DNA of 64,000 nt from Hymenobacter rigui (GCF_003944715.1 NZ_RWIT01000002.1:496001-560000); one strand, 5' to 3'. Shown: positions 18,127 through 26,371, numbered from the stretch's first letter. The notes: a model not told the origin generated them from the sequence alone. Numbers and translations: made by a program.

Positions 18127-18516
18127 TTAGTCGTGAGCGGGCTGGGCGGGTCCGCTGGGGGCCTTCTCACCAAATTCCTGCTCTTGGCTGCGAATAGGAT
18201 TGCCCATATCGTAGCTACCCTCTACCTCGAATCCGGGGCCGCTGGCCTGTTCGCCCGCCTCATGGTGCTCGTTCCCACCCTGGGGCACGCCTTCACCGCC
18301 CCGAATCGTGAGGTTTTCCAGCTGGTCTTTCTGGTCGGCGCGCTGAGTGTAGCCGCCGGCCCCGGTGTTGCGCTGGGCCGATGGGTCGCTGGCGGCCTTA
18401 TCGTTGCTCATACTCTGCTTAAACTCCTTTTCCTTCTGCAGCTGCTCGTTCTCCGGAATGGCCTGCTCGTCGTTGCGGATGATGTCGTTGTTTGATTTTT
18501 CGTTATCGGTAGCCAT
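18127..18516 (-). CDS. Small hydrophilic, probably disordered protein of unknown function
   Basis: The 129-residue product from ATG 18516 (MATDNEKSNN) has no hydrophobic segment and is rich in Glu, Gln, Asn, Gly and Ser. Its first half is Asn/Glu/Lys-rich and its second half contains several Gly-Gly and Glu-Gln pairs. This resembles stress-related hydrophilic proteins of Bacteroidota, but no family motif is clear. An upstream in-frame ATG is rejected because the extra residues are unlike the rest. It has its own strong terminator and is divergent from the oxidoreductase gene, so it is expressed by itself. Confidence 0.75.
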   Translation of the reverse strand: MATDNEKSNNDIIRNDEQAIPENEQLQKEKEFKQSMSNDKAASDPSAQRNTGAGGYTQRADQKDQLENLTIRGGEGVPQGGNEHHEAGEQASGPGFEVEGSYDMGNPIRSQEQEFGEKAPSGPAQPAHD

Positions 18517-18613
18517 GGGCGGGGGTGTTGAGTGGAAGGGGTATGTGAGGGACTGTACGCACGGTTGGGCTTCGGGGTTAAGCCCGGACAGAACCACATG
18601 CGCGCCAGTGGCG

Positions 18614-18621
18614 TAGCTTTG
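18614..18621 (+). promoter_or_regulatory. Candidate -7 element (TAGCTTTG) of the FAD oxidoreductase gene
   Basis: A perfect match to TAnnTTTG, 35 bp before the start codon. No clear -33 element is seen. Confidence 0.4.
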
Positions 18622-18656
18622 CTCGGGCGTCCACCACTTTTCCGCGCCTTCCCCGC

Positions 18657-19982
18657 ATGCACCTGGTCATCATCGGCAATGGCATTACCGGCGTTACGTG
18701 CGCCCTTACGGCCCGGCGGCTGCAGCCCGCGGCCCGCATCACGCTGGTAGCCGACGAGAGCCCGCACCACATTTCGCGCCCGGCCCTGATGTACGTGTAC
18801 CTGGGCCATCTGCGCCCGCAGGATATCAAGCCCTACGACGACTGGTTCTGGGCCGAAAACCGCCTGGAACTGGTGCACGCCACCGCTACCACCTTCGATG
18901 CGCAAGCTCGCACCGTCACGCTGAGCACCGGCGCCGCACTTTCCTATGATAAGCTGCTGCTGGCCACCGGCTCCCGCAGCCGCTCCGGCCAGTGGCCGGG
19001 CCGGGAGCTGGCCGGCGTGCAGGGCTTCGTGACGCTACCCGACCTGGAACAGATGACCCGCGACACGCATAGCATCGGGCAGGCCGTGGTGGTGGGCGGC
19101 GGGCTGATTGGCATTGAGCTGGCCGAAATGCTGGCCGCCAAAGGCGTGGGTGTCACCATGCTCATCCGCGACGCGCACTACTGGGGCTCGGTGCTGCCGC
19201 CCGAGGAAGCGGCCCTGGTGCAGCGGCAGCTGGCGGCCCACCACATTGCCGTACGCTACGGCACTGAGCTGGCCGCCCTGCTCCCCGATACGCAGGGCCG
19301 GGTGCGGGCCGTGCAAACCACTACCGGTGAGGAGCTACCGGCCCAGTGGGTAGGCCTGGCCATTGGCGTGGAGCCCAACACTGAGCTGGCCCAGACTGCC
19401 GGACTTGAGGTAGCGCGGGGCATTCTGGTGGATGAGCAGCTGAAGACCAGCGCCCCCCACGTGTACGCCGCCGGCGACTGTGCCCAGCACCGCCAGCCAG
19501 CCCCCGGCGAGGTGGCCGTGGAGCAGCTCTGGTACACCGGCCGGCAGCAGGGCGAAACCGTGGCTTACACCCTGTGCGGGCAACCCCGCCCCTACCGGCG
19601 CGGCGTGTGGTTCAACTCGGCCAAGTTTTTCGACCTCGAGTACCAGACATACGGCCGCGTGCCCGCCCGCCCCGACCCCGCCGAGCACAGCTTCTGCTGG
19701 CAGCACCCCAACGGCCGCCATCTGCTGCGCCTGAATTTCCGGCGCGATACGCTGGCCGTCACGGGCCTGAACGTGCTGGGCCTGCGCCACCGCCACGAGG
19801 CCTGGCACGCCTGGCTGCAGGCCGGTACGCCCGCCCCGCAGGTGCTGGCCGAGCTGGGAGCCGCTAACTTCGACCCCGAATTCTTCCGCCAATACGAGGC
19901 CGACATTGTGGCGGCCTTCAACCGGCAGTTTCCGCAGCATCCGGTGGCACTGCGCCGCCGTAAAGGCTTGTTTGGGCGGTAA
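18657..19982 (+). CDS. FAD-dependent pyridine nucleotide oxidoreductase
   Basis: The 441-residue product has the two-dinucleotide-binding-domain fold of NirB/rubredoxin-reductase-type enzymes: an FAD site GNGITG at residues 7-12, an NAD(P)H site VVGGGLIGIELAE at about 143-155, and the second FAD motif YAAGDCAQ at about 278. There is no redox-active CxxC pair, so it is not a thioredoxin- or lipoamide-reductase type; electrons probably pass to a separate protein. The C-terminal 120 residues are unlike the usual dimerisation domain and contain many His and Trp. It heads a run with a 74-residue membrane protein 47 bp downstream and a membrane polyferredoxin, suggesting NAD(P)H-to-ferredoxin electron transfer. 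Confidence 0.85.
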   Translation: MHLVIIGNGITGVTCALTARRLQPAARITLVADESPHHISRPALMYVYLGHLRPQDIKPYDDWFWAENRLELVHATATTFDAQARTVTLSTGAALSYDKLLLATGSRSRSGQWPGRELAGVQGFVTLPDLEQMTRDTHSIGQAVVVGGGLIGIELAEMLAAKGVGVTMLIRDAHYWGSVLPPEEAALVQRQLAAHHIAVRYGTELAALLPDTQGRVRAVQTTTGEELPAQWVGLAIGVEPNTELAQTAGLEVARGILVDEQLKTSAPHVYAAGDCAQHRQPAPGEVAVEQLWYTGRQQGETVAYTLCGQPRPYRRGVWFNSAKFFDLEYQTYGRVPARPDPAEHSFCWQHPNGRHLLRLNFRRDTLAVTGLNVLGLRHRHEAWHAWLQAGTPAPQVLAELGAANFDPEFFRQYEADIVAAFNRQFPQHPVALRRRKGLFGR

Positions 19983-20029
19983 GCCCGGCCCGCGCGGCCT
20001 ACCTTTCGTTTTCTCTTTTTCTTCCCCTG

Positions 20030-20254
20030 ATGGATTTTTCCAAACTATATCACCCCAACGCCCTCAACAGCTTCCAGTTTATTGCCGTGGTGGGGGCCAT
20101 CATGAGCGGCGGGGCCCAGCTCATCATCCGCCTGCTGGGCAACGCGCAGCCCGAGGGCTACAACTACCTGTACTTGTGCTGGCTGGCCCTCTACATCTTC
20201 GGCACCCTGCTCAACTACTTCGGCAAACCCTCCGACGACCACCACCATCATTGA
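20030..20254 (+). CDS. Small two-helix membrane protein with a natural His4 tail
   Basis: The 74-residue product has two hydrophobic segments (about 15-37 and 46-64) separated by a short polar loop and ends in DDHHHH. It is probably an inner-membrane protein with a possible metal-binding tail. A near-consensus -7 element (TACCTTTC) lies at 20000-20007. It sits 47 bp after the FAD oxidoreductase gene and about 260 bp before the polyferredoxin gene, all on the plus strand, so it could be a small subunit of an electron-transfer complex; this is inference from position alone. No family is recognised. Three TTGnnnG heptamers begin one base after its stop codon. Confidence 0.7.
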   Translation: MDFSKLYHPNALNSFQFIAVVGAIMSGGAQLIIRLLGNAQPEGYNYLYLCWLALYIFGTLLNYFGKPSDDHHHH

Positions 20255-20255
20255 G

Positions 20256-20320
20256 TTGCCGGTTGTCAGTTGTCACCGGAACGTTATTCCGAGCCGGCGA
20301 GAAATCTAGCGTATGGACTT
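20256..20320. repeat. Three TTGnnnG heptamers followed by a half REP-like element
   Basis: TTGCCGG, TTGTCAG and TTGTCAC occupy 20256-20276, one base after the TGA of the 74-residue protein. A degenerate half-copy of the CGTCATTCCGAGC family (CGTTATTCCGAGCCGGCGAG) follows at 20282-20320. Confidence 0.65.
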
Positions 20321-20368
20321 CCGGATGAGGTACCGCCCGATTACATCAGCACGCCGCAGAACGAGGTA

Positions 20369-20448
20369 GAGACGCAATATTTTGCGTCTCCTCGTTAGAA
20401 CAGTACGCGGAGAGCCAGCATGCGGGAGGCGCAAAATATTGCGTCTCT
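20369..20448. repeat. Nested inverted repeat with GAGACGCAA hairpins
   Basis: At 20369-20390 GAGACGCAA and TTGCGTCTC pair across a 4-nt loop. A second copy at 20427-20448 is inverted relative to the first, with 19 identical bases, so the two can also pair with each other. The element lies in the gap before the polyferredoxin gene. Confidence 0.85.
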
Positions 20449-20511
20449 ATCCCACTCTCCTCAACGCCCCCTTTTCCTTTTTCCCTTTGCCTTTTGATTT
20501 TCCCTACCGCC

Positions 20512-21909
20512 ATGACGACTGCTCCTGTTTCGCCGGTTTCGGTGCCTGAAAAGCTGCTGCTGGCCGTGGTGGGCCTGGGGCTGCTGCTGCTACTGCCCGT
20601 GGCCTTCGACGGGGATGCGGCCCGGGCCCAGCAGTGCTTTTTCGCGGCCCTGGGGCTGCTGAGCGCGGGCACCCTGGGCTGGAGCTGGTGGAAGTTCGGG
20701 CGCGGACCGACCGGGGTACACCATAATAACCTGTGGCTGCGCGGCAGCACCGGCCGCGGGGCCCTGGCCTGGCTCACGGCCGTGGTGCTCACCGGCTTTT
20801 ACGTGGTGCTCTATTGGTTCAGCAACGACAACGGCCAAGGCAACTTCGGCCCGCTCAACCAGCTCATCCACGCCCTCGACCCCGTAAGCCAGGCCCTGCG
20901 CCGCCGCCCCGCCGACCAGTGGTTTCTTTACGGCACCTTCTACACCCTGGCCGTGCTGCTGATGGGCGGACGGGCTTTGTGGAAGTACCGCCACTCGCCC
21001 TACCAGCGCATCCGCACGGCGTCGGTCATGTTCTTTCAGCTGGGGTTTGCCTTTCTGCTGCCGGGGTTGCTGCTGGCCTTTCAGCGGCCCGAGTACTACT
21101 TCAGCTACTTCTGGCCCCTGAAGTATGACTACCTGTTTCCGGGCACCGTGAGCTACCTGCTCAAGGATGGCGGCCCGGCCCTGGGCGTGTTTATGGTGTT
21201 CTGGGGCGCGGTCATGTCGTTCGTGGCCACGCCGGTGCTTACCTACTTCTTCGGGAAGCGGTGGTACTGCTCCTGGGTGTGCGGCTGCGGCGGTCTGGCC
21301 GAAACCGCCGGCGACCCGTACCGCCACCTCTCCGACAAAAGCCGCGCCGCCTGGCGCTGGGAAGTCCGCCTGATTTACCCCATCCTGGGCTTTATTGTGC
21401 TGGTTACGGCGCTGCTGTGGCTGGGGTCGGCGGGCGTGCTGCCGGGCTGGTTTACCACGCCGCAGCAGTCGGGCCTGCCCCTGGTAGGCGGGCTGAGCCC
21501 AGTGGATGGGCTGAGCAAAGTATACGGCTTTTTCATCGGCTCCATCTTCTCCGGCGTGATTGGCGTGGGCTTCTACCCGCTGATGGGTAGCCGGGTGTGG
21601 TGCCGCTTCGGGTGCCCCATGGCCGCCTATCTGGGGTTGCTGCAGAAGCACTTTTCCCGCTTCCGCATCAGCACCAATGGGGGCCAGTGCATCTCGTGTG
21701 GCAACTGTTCCAACGTCTGCGAAATGGGTATCGACGTGAAGCAGTACGCCCAGCGCGGCGAGCCGATTGTGCGGGCTTCCTGCGTGGGCTGCGGCCTGTG
21801 CAGCACCGCCTGCCCCCGCGGTGTACTCAACCTCGAAAACGGCCCGCGCGAAGGCCGTATGCAATCGTCCCAGCTCATTTCCGCCGACTCGCTACGGATT
21901 TTGGGGTAA
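20512..21909 (+). CDS. Membrane-bound polyferredoxin (NapH/NosR-like 4Fe-4S protein)
   Basis: The 465-residue product has about seven hydrophobic segments and three cysteine clusters: YCSWVCGCGG at about 250, CRFGCP at about 365, and a two-cluster ferredoxin domain at about 393-435 (CISCGNCSNVC and CVGCGLCSTACP). This is the layout of NapH/NosR/RdxA-type membrane ferredoxins, which pass electrons between quinol or flavoprotein and a periplasmic acceptor. ATG 20512 (MTTAPVSPVS) is preferred to the upstream TTG. No nap, nos or cco genes are nearby, so the acceptor is unknown. The FAD oxidoreductase upstream is a plausible donor. Confidence 0.85.
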   Translation: MTTAPVSPVSVPEKLLLAVVGLGLLLLLPVAFDGDAARAQQCFFAALGLLSAGTLGWSWWKFGRGPTGVHHNNLWLRGSTGRGALAWLTAVVLTGFYVVLYWFSNDNGQGNFGPLNQLIHALDPVSQALRRRPADQWFLYGTFYTLAVLLMGGRALWKYRHSPYQRIRTASVMFFQLGFAFLLPGLLLAFQRPEYYFSYFWPLKYDYLFPGTVSYLLKDGGPALGVFMVFWGAVMSFVATPVLTYFFGKRWYCSWVCGCGGLAETAGDPYRHLSDKSRAAWRWEVRLIYPILGFIVLVTALLWLGSAGVLPGWFTTPQQSGLPLVGGLSPVDGLSKVYGFFIGSIFSGVIGVGFYPLMGSRVWCRFGCPMAAYLGLLQKHFSRFRISTNGGQCISCGNCSNVCEMGIDVKQYAQRGEPIVRASCVGCGLCSTACPRGVLNLENGPREGRMQSSQLISADSLRILG

Positions 21910-21937
21910 GCAGCAAGGCTTACTTTTCTTTACTGGC

Positions 21938-22978
21938 ATGACCTATCCTACACTTCTATTCTCTGCTGTCCTACTGTTGGCGGCCGGCTGTTCTATCCGT
22001 ACCCCAAGCAGCACCTTCGACGGTATATACAGCACAACTACAGGGCGACGGGTTATACCGGGTACTGGTGCTAACACCTACCGGGGCTATCCTGACGACC
22101 GGGTGCTGCAATTCAACTTCCGGACTGCTATCTGCTCTTTTGGTCAGGTAAAGCCTCCCCGTAAAGCAGCACAAGAAGCCAAGCAGGTATTTGCGCTGGG
22201 CATCGTACGAGTCAACGACACGTTGGGAATAGATGAGGCAGAAATTCCCAACCGGGAATGGCTCCAGTATCTGCTACACCAAGAGCAGGCTGGCGCAACA
22301 GCGGCCCCTCTCTTACCCCTCTCTTCAGGCTTACCCAGTCCCGATTATTTTTCTGATCCGTTTTACCGTTACTCTCCAATAACGGGCATCAGCTACGAGC
22401 AGGCGGTAGCCTTCTGCCGCTGGCGCAGTCAGGTGGTCACCGCCAGCTTTAATCAGGGTAACGCAAAACCGGTTGACAGCCTGTCGACAGATTACATGCG
22501 CTTCACGTTTCGACTGCCCACGGAGGCGGAATGGGAGTTGGCGGCACTTGTGGAGCGGGGACTGCCCTACGGCACTACCTGCACCGAGCTACCCGTCGTC
22601 GTCAACCCCAGCGCCGCCGCCTACCTGAAAAAACGGTCCGGCAGCCCCACCGACGCGGCGCAAATCAAGGCCGACATCAAGCAGTACAACCAACGAAAAC
22701 CCCTGCGTTCCTGGATTAACTACCGGCAACCGGAGCCCTACTTCCTGACGCTGCTGGCCCCGGGTTACGTGTACCAAGGACCACCCAACGACCACGGCCT
22801 GTATCAACTACTCGGCAACGCGGCCGAAATGGTGCAGGAACGGGGCGTGACCAAGGGCGGCAGTTACCTCGACCCGCTGGAGGCCTGCACCGTAAAGGCG
22901 CGCGGCACCTACGGCGGCCCGGCCCCACACATCGGGTTCCGGTGCGTGTGCGAGGTATCATACCCGAACCGTAAATAG
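21938..22978 (+). CDS. Lipoprotein with a formylglycine-generating-enzyme-like (SUMF1) fold
   Basis: The 346-residue product has a lipoprotein signal peptide with lipobox LAAGC at about residues 14-18. The remainder shows the FGE/SUMF1 fold used by GldK/GldJ and by true FGEs: GISYEQAVAFCRWRS at about 152, LPTEAEWELAALVERG at about 195, then GLYQLLGNAAEMVQE and KGGSYLDP, and finally HIGFRCV at the C-terminus. The catalytic Cys pair of true FGEs is not evident, so a structural role as in gliding lipoproteins is as likely. It starts 28 bp after the polyferredoxin gene and may be co-transcribed. Its stop lies 4 bp from that of the convergent hydrolase gene. Confidence 0.8.
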   Translation: MTYPTLLFSAVLLLAAGCSIRTPSSTFDGIYSTTTGRRVIPGTGANTYRGYPDDRVLQFNFRTAICSFGQVKPPRKAAQEAKQVFALGIVRVNDTLGIDEAEIPNREWLQYLLHQEQAGATAAPLLPLSSGLPSPDYFSDPFYRYSPITGISYEQAVAFCRWRSQVVTASFNQGNAKPVDSLSTDYMRFTFRLPTEAEWELAALVERGLPYGTTCTELPVVVNPSAAAYLKKRSGSPTDAAQIKADIKQYNQRKPLRSWINYRQPEPYFLTLLAPGYVYQGPPNDHGLYQLLGNAAEMVQERGVTKGGSYLDPLEACTVKARGTYGGPAPHIGFRCVCEVSYPNRK

Positions 22979-22982
22979 CCCG

Positions 22983-23978
22983 TTACTGCAGAAAACCCAG
23001 CAGCGCGGCCTGAAAAGCGGCCGGCGCTTCGAGGTGCGGGATGTGGCCGATGCCTTTCAGCGGCACCAGTTTGGCTCCTTTTATCTGTCCGGCGGTGCGC
23101 TGGCCCAGGGCCGGGTACTGGCCCATGCGCGCCAGCACGGCCGGGTTCTTGATCAGCCCTTTGCCCACCACCGTGCGGTCGTCCTGGCCGATGATGAGCA
23201 GCGTGGGCACCGTCAGCCGGCTGAACTCGTAGCAGACGGGCTGCTGGTAGATCATGTCGAAGGTGAGGGCGTTGGCGCGGGCCACCTGTGGGAAATCGGG
23301 GTGGCGGGTCTGGGCGGCCAGGGGCAGCAGCCACTCGTCGTGGGCGGCGGAGTAGCCGTGGGGGTAGTAGGTGGCGTGATATTTCCGGATGCTGGCTTCG
23401 GTGCTTTTCAGCTCAGTGGCGGCCGCCTCGTCCACCGACTGAAACGGTACGCCCACGCGGTAATCTTCCAGCCCGATAGGGTTTTCGAGCACCAATTGGG
23501 CCGTTTGCTGCGGGTAGAGCAACGCGAAACGGGTGGCCAGCATGCCGCCCATGCTGTGGCCCACCACCACGGCCTGCCGCACGCCCAGCGTATCAAGCAG
23601 GCGGTGGGTGTTGCGGGCCAGCTGATGAAACGAGTAGTGCAGCGCCGGCTTATCCGACTTGCCGAACCCCACCTGATCGGGCACTACCACCCGGAACCCT
23701 TTGGCCGATAACGCCCTGATGGTTTCGCGCCAGTAGGCCCCGAAGAAGTTCTTGCCGTGCAGCAGCAGCACCGTGCGGCCGTTGCCAGGGCCGCTGGCGG
23801 GCACGTCCATGTAGGCCATGCGCACGGTCTGGCCCTCCAGCGTCAGCGGCAGATACCGCACCGGGTACGGGTACTCCAGCCCGTCGAGGGTGGCGTTGAG
23901 GGCAGCGGGCGTTTGGGCGGGGGCCGGGGCGGTGGTCAGCAGCAGCATGCTGCACACGCAGGCAAGAAAACGAAACAT
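22983..23978 (-). CDS. Secreted alpha/beta hydrolase
   Basis: The 331-residue product starts with a signal peptide (MFRFLACVCSMLLLTTAPAP, predicted cleavage after AQ) and continues as an alpha/beta hydrolase. The nucleophile elbow GHSMGG lies at about 140 and the catalytic histidine in GIGHIPHLEAP near the C-terminus. An HGKNFFG segment (about 78) forms the oxyanion-hole region typical of the epoxide-hydrolase/haloperoxidase-like branch. Substrate is unknown. ATG 23978 is preferred to ATG 24014 because the latter falls within the terminator stem of the upstream gene. That hairpin ends 8 bp before the start codon. Confidence 0.85.
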   Translation of the reverse strand: MFRFLACVCSMLLLTTAPAPAQTPAALNATLDGLEYPYPVRYLPLTLEGQTVRMAYMDVPASGPGNGRTVLLLHGKNFFGAYWRETIRALSAKGFRVVVPDQVGFGKSDKPALHYSFHQLARNTHRLLDTLGVRQAVVVGHSMGGMLATRFALLYPQQTAQLVLENPIGLEDYRVGVPFQSVDEAAATELKSTEASIRKYHATYYPHGYSAAHDEWLLPLAAQTRHPDFPQVARANALTFDMIYQQPVCYEFSRLTVPTLLIIGQDDRTVVGKGLIKNPAVLARMGQYPALGQRTAGQIKGAKLVPLKGIGHIPHLEAPAAFQAALLGFLQ

Positions 23979-23981
23979 AGC

Positions 23982-24022
23982 AAAAGCGGGCAGTCGAACA
24001 GATACGCTGTTCAACTGCCCGC
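23982..24022 (-). terminator. Terminator of the 24047-24616 gene, directly before the next start codon
   Basis: Nine base pairs (23986-23994 with 24014-24022) and six more (23996-24001 with 24007-24012) form a two-part stem with a 5-nt loop. In minus-strand direction it is followed by TTTTGC. The ATG of the downstream hydrolase gene is only 8 bp after the stem. Confidence 0.8.
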
Positions 24023-24046
24023 CCCGATATTAGGTTGCGGCTTGGG

Positions 24047-24616
24047 CTATGCGCCCGCCGGGCCGCGCGGCTTCAGGCGCAGCTCCAGCACGCGGGTATC
24101 CTCGTTGCTCCAGATGAAGTTACGCACGTCTTCCACCCGGAATACCACCAGCCCGTCGGGGGCGCCGTACTCGGTGAAGCATTCCATGAGCACCTGCTCG
24201 GGCGTGAGCCGGCGGATGTAGCCATAGTAGTCCATGCCCAGGTGGGTGTACACGTTCACGAGCTGGCCCGTCTGGTGGGCCCGCTCCAGCAGCAGCGGCA
24301 CCGTCACGTACTCCTGCTCCAGAAACGGCGGCGACTTCAGACCGGCGTACACTTTATCCAGGTTATCGGCCTTGAACTCCACGTGGCGGATGTACTGGTC
24401 GTCGAAATCCACCTGGAATACTTCCAGCATGTTGAACGACTGAATGGCCGTGGGCATTCCGTCGCGGTTGATGATGCGCAGCACCACCACTTCATCTGAA
24501 TAGCTCAGCACGTAGCCGACCGAAAACCGGCCCGGGTCGCTCTGGCTGGTGCGAACACCGAGCAGACGCTTTTCCTGGCGGGCACGCTCAAAGATTTCCT
24601 GAAATAAACCGGGCAT
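24047..24616 (-). CDS. Conserved protein of unknown function
   Basis: The 189-residue product has no signal peptide or membrane segment and is predicted cytoplasmic. It is rich in beta-type segments (FSVGYVLSYSDEVVVLRIINRDG) and ends in a basic tail. I do not recognise the family; a two-domain small beta-barrel arrangement is suggested by two similar halves (about 15-90 and 95-180), but this is speculative. ATG 24616 is used; a TTG precedes it directly. The gene lies 27 bp after the GAF-domain gene on the same strand and has its own terminator, so the two may form one transcription unit. Confidence 0.7.
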   Translation of the reverse strand: MPGLFQEIFERARQEKRLLGVRTSQSDPGRFSVGYVLSYSDEVVVLRIINRDGMPTAIQSFNMLEVFQVDFDDQYIRHVEFKADNLDKVYAGLKSPPFLEQEYVTVPLLLERAHQTGQLVNVYTHLGMDYYGYIRRLTPEQVLMECFTEYGAPDGLVVFRVEDVRNFIWSNEDTRVLELRLKPRGPAGA

Positions 24617-24643
24617 CAAACGAAAATAGAAGAATACAATACC

Positions 24644-25363
24644 CTACTTGGCCGGAGAGGCCATGCAGCCAGCCAGCAGGGTGGTGAGTATGTGGCGCAG
24701 TGCCAGCAGCCGCTGCTGTATGGGGGCGTGCTCCCCGTTCAGGACGGAGAGCGTACCCAGGCGGCTAGTCAGATACCGGGCCATGGCCGCCTCGTCGCTC
24801 AGCAGGGTCTGGAGCTGCTGCTGGGTTTGCTGCCATTCGGCTGGGCGGTTCTGGCGCAGGTAGTAGCTGCGCAGCTCAATGGTCATGCTGGTAAGCTCCG
24901 CCAGGCGCATAAGCAGTTCCTGCTCCTCGCTGGAGATAGTGCGGGGCTCGCGCCCAATCACGCACAGTGAGCCAATGTTGTGGCCATCGGGCATTTTGAG
25001 GGCGGCACCGGCATAAAACCGCAGCCCAGCCGATTTGGCCACTACCGGGTTAACCAGCGAGCAGCCTTCGGCCGCCAAGTCACCGTAGGCCAGCACCTCG
25101 TTCTGCAGGATGGCAGCCGAACACAGGCTGTCGGGGCGAGCCACGCGCTCCAGGCCGGGCAGGCCGGTGTTGGCCTTGAAGAATACCTCCTGCTCATCCA
25201 CCAGCGACAGCAGAGAAATGGGCAGATTGAACAATTGGGCTGCCAGCGCTACATACTCATCAAAGATGGGCTCGGGCGTGGTATTCAGCACCTGGTAATT
25301 GTGCAGGCTCCGCAGGCGGCTGGCGTCGTTGGATGGCACCAGCTCATCAGGCAAACGATTCAT
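24644..25363 (-). CDS. GAF-domain sensor protein
   Basis: The 239-residue product has one GAF domain (about 5-155) with the pattern common in stand-alone bacterial GAF sensors: LHNYQVLNTTPEPIFDEYVALAAQLF, then ISLLSLVDEQEVFFKA and CVIGREPRTISSEEQELL. The last 80 residues are helical and lack a kinase, cyclase or HTH domain. The ligand is unknown. ATG 25363 (MNRLPDELVPS) follows a well-formed promoter at 25399-25430; an in-frame ATG 48 bases upstream would lie almost at the transcription start. Confidence 0.85.
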   Translation of the reverse strand: MNRLPDELVPSNDASRLRSLHNYQVLNTTPEPIFDEYVALAAQLFNLPISLLSLVDEQEVFFKANTGLPGLERVARPDSLCSAAILQNEVLAYGDLAAEGCSLVNPVVAKSAGLRFYAGAALKMPDGHNIGSLCVIGREPRTISSEEQELLMRLAELTSMTIELRSYYLRQNRPAEWQQTQQQLQTLLSDEAAMARYLTSRLGTLSVLNGEHAPIQQRLLALRHILTTLLAGCMASPAK

Positions 25364-25398
25364 AGGACCGGGAAAAGAGCAGTAGAACAGGACGTATG

Positions 25399-25430
25399 CA
25401 AAACTACACAATTGCCAGGCTCGGCACCAA
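25399..25430 (-). promoter_or_regulatory. Promoter of the GAF-domain gene (TTG-N21-TAGTTTTG)
   Basis: On the minus strand a TTG (25430-25428) is followed after 21 bp by TAGTTTTG (25406-25399), matching the Bacteroidota -33/-7 consensus in both sequence and spacing. It ends 35 bp before the start codon. Confidence 0.6.
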
Positions 25431-25657
25431 CTACTGTTCAGCTTTCGGGTATTACCACCGTACCAGTTGCCGCGCGACCGTTTTTCGTCAGAAAAGGATG
25501 ATCAACAACTCCCGCTTGATCAACGGGCCGTGGTCCGGTTGGCCGTGCAAGCCCGCCGCCAGGGCAGGCGGGAGGCGGCCAGATTCAGGAGTTTGTACCC
25601 GGCACGTACCGATTAAGCCCGCTCAGGTGTGCATCTTTGCGGATTAAACTTCCCTCC

Positions 25658-26371
25658 ATGCCCGCTTCTCCCCCGCGTCCGTCCGTTATCGACGTCATCA
25701 TTCCCGCCTACAACGAGGAGCAATCCATTGCCAAGGTACTGGCCGAAATTCCGGAAGGACTGGTGCGTGAAGTGATTGTGGTGGATAATAACTCCCGGGA
25801 CCAGACCGGCGCGGTAGCCGCCGCCGCCGGGGCCACCGTGCTACGGGAGCCCCGCCCCGGCTACGGCTACGCCTGCCTGGCTGGTATGGCGCGCTGCTAC
25901 GGCCGGCCGGCCGCCGAGCAGCCCGATATCATTGTGTTTCTGGATGGCGACTACTCCGATTATCCCGAAGATATGACGGCATTGGTAGCCCCATTACTGC
26001 GCCAGGAGGCCGACCTGGTGATTGGCTCCCGGGCGCTGGGCGAACGGGAAGCCGGCTCCATGCTGCCCCAGCAAATCTTTGGAAACTGGCTGGCCACCAC
26101 CCTGCTGCGCCGCCTCTACGGGGCCCGGTTCACGGATCTGGGACCATTTCGGGCAATCCGACGGGAGGCGCTGCAACGTATCGGGATGCAGGATACCACC
26201 TACGGCTGGACGGTGGAAATGCAGCTGAAGGCCGCCAAGCTGGGGCTGCGCTCCGTAGAGGTCCCTGTGCGCTACCGTCGCCGCATTGGCGTCAGCAAGG
26301 TCTCGGGCACGGTGAAAGGTACGCTGGGAGCCGGCTACAAAATTCTGTGGACGATTTTCCGCTACCTATAA
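25658..26371 (+). CDS. Family 2 glycosyltransferase, dolichyl-phosphate-mannose-synthase type
   Basis: The 237-residue product is a compact GT2 domain: VIDVIIPAYNEEQSIAKVL at the start, VVDNNSRD at about 45, DGDYSDYPEDM with the DxD motif at about 96-106, and the family's GSRALGEREAGSM with downstream GPFRAIRR. It has no membrane anchor. Such enzymes make polyprenyl-phosphate sugars or decorate lipids. ATG 25658 (MPASPPRPSV) is preferred to an upstream ATG. It leads a group of three glycosyltransferase genes on the plus strand, with a terminator-like hairpin between it and the next. Confidence 0.87.
   Translation: MPASPPRPSVIDVIIPAYNEEQSIAKVLAEIPEGLVREVIVVDNNSRDQTGAVAAAAGATVLREPRPGYGYACLAGMARCYGRPAAEQPDIIVFLDGDYSDYPEDMTALVAPLLRQEADLVIGSRALGEREAGSMLPQQIFGNWLATTLLRRLYGARFTDLGPFRAIRREALQRIGMQDTTYGWTVEMQLKAAKLGLRSVEVPVRYRRRIGVSKVSGTVKGTLGAGYKILWTIFRYL

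Noticed and set aside
20590..21864. A 424-codon minus-strand open frame
   Set aside because: It mirrors the polyferredoxin gene and is rich in His, Gln and Ala with no motif.
25405..25414. A sixth LacI operator (ACACAATTG) before the GAF gene
   Set aside because: Only one half-site matches and the central CG is absent.
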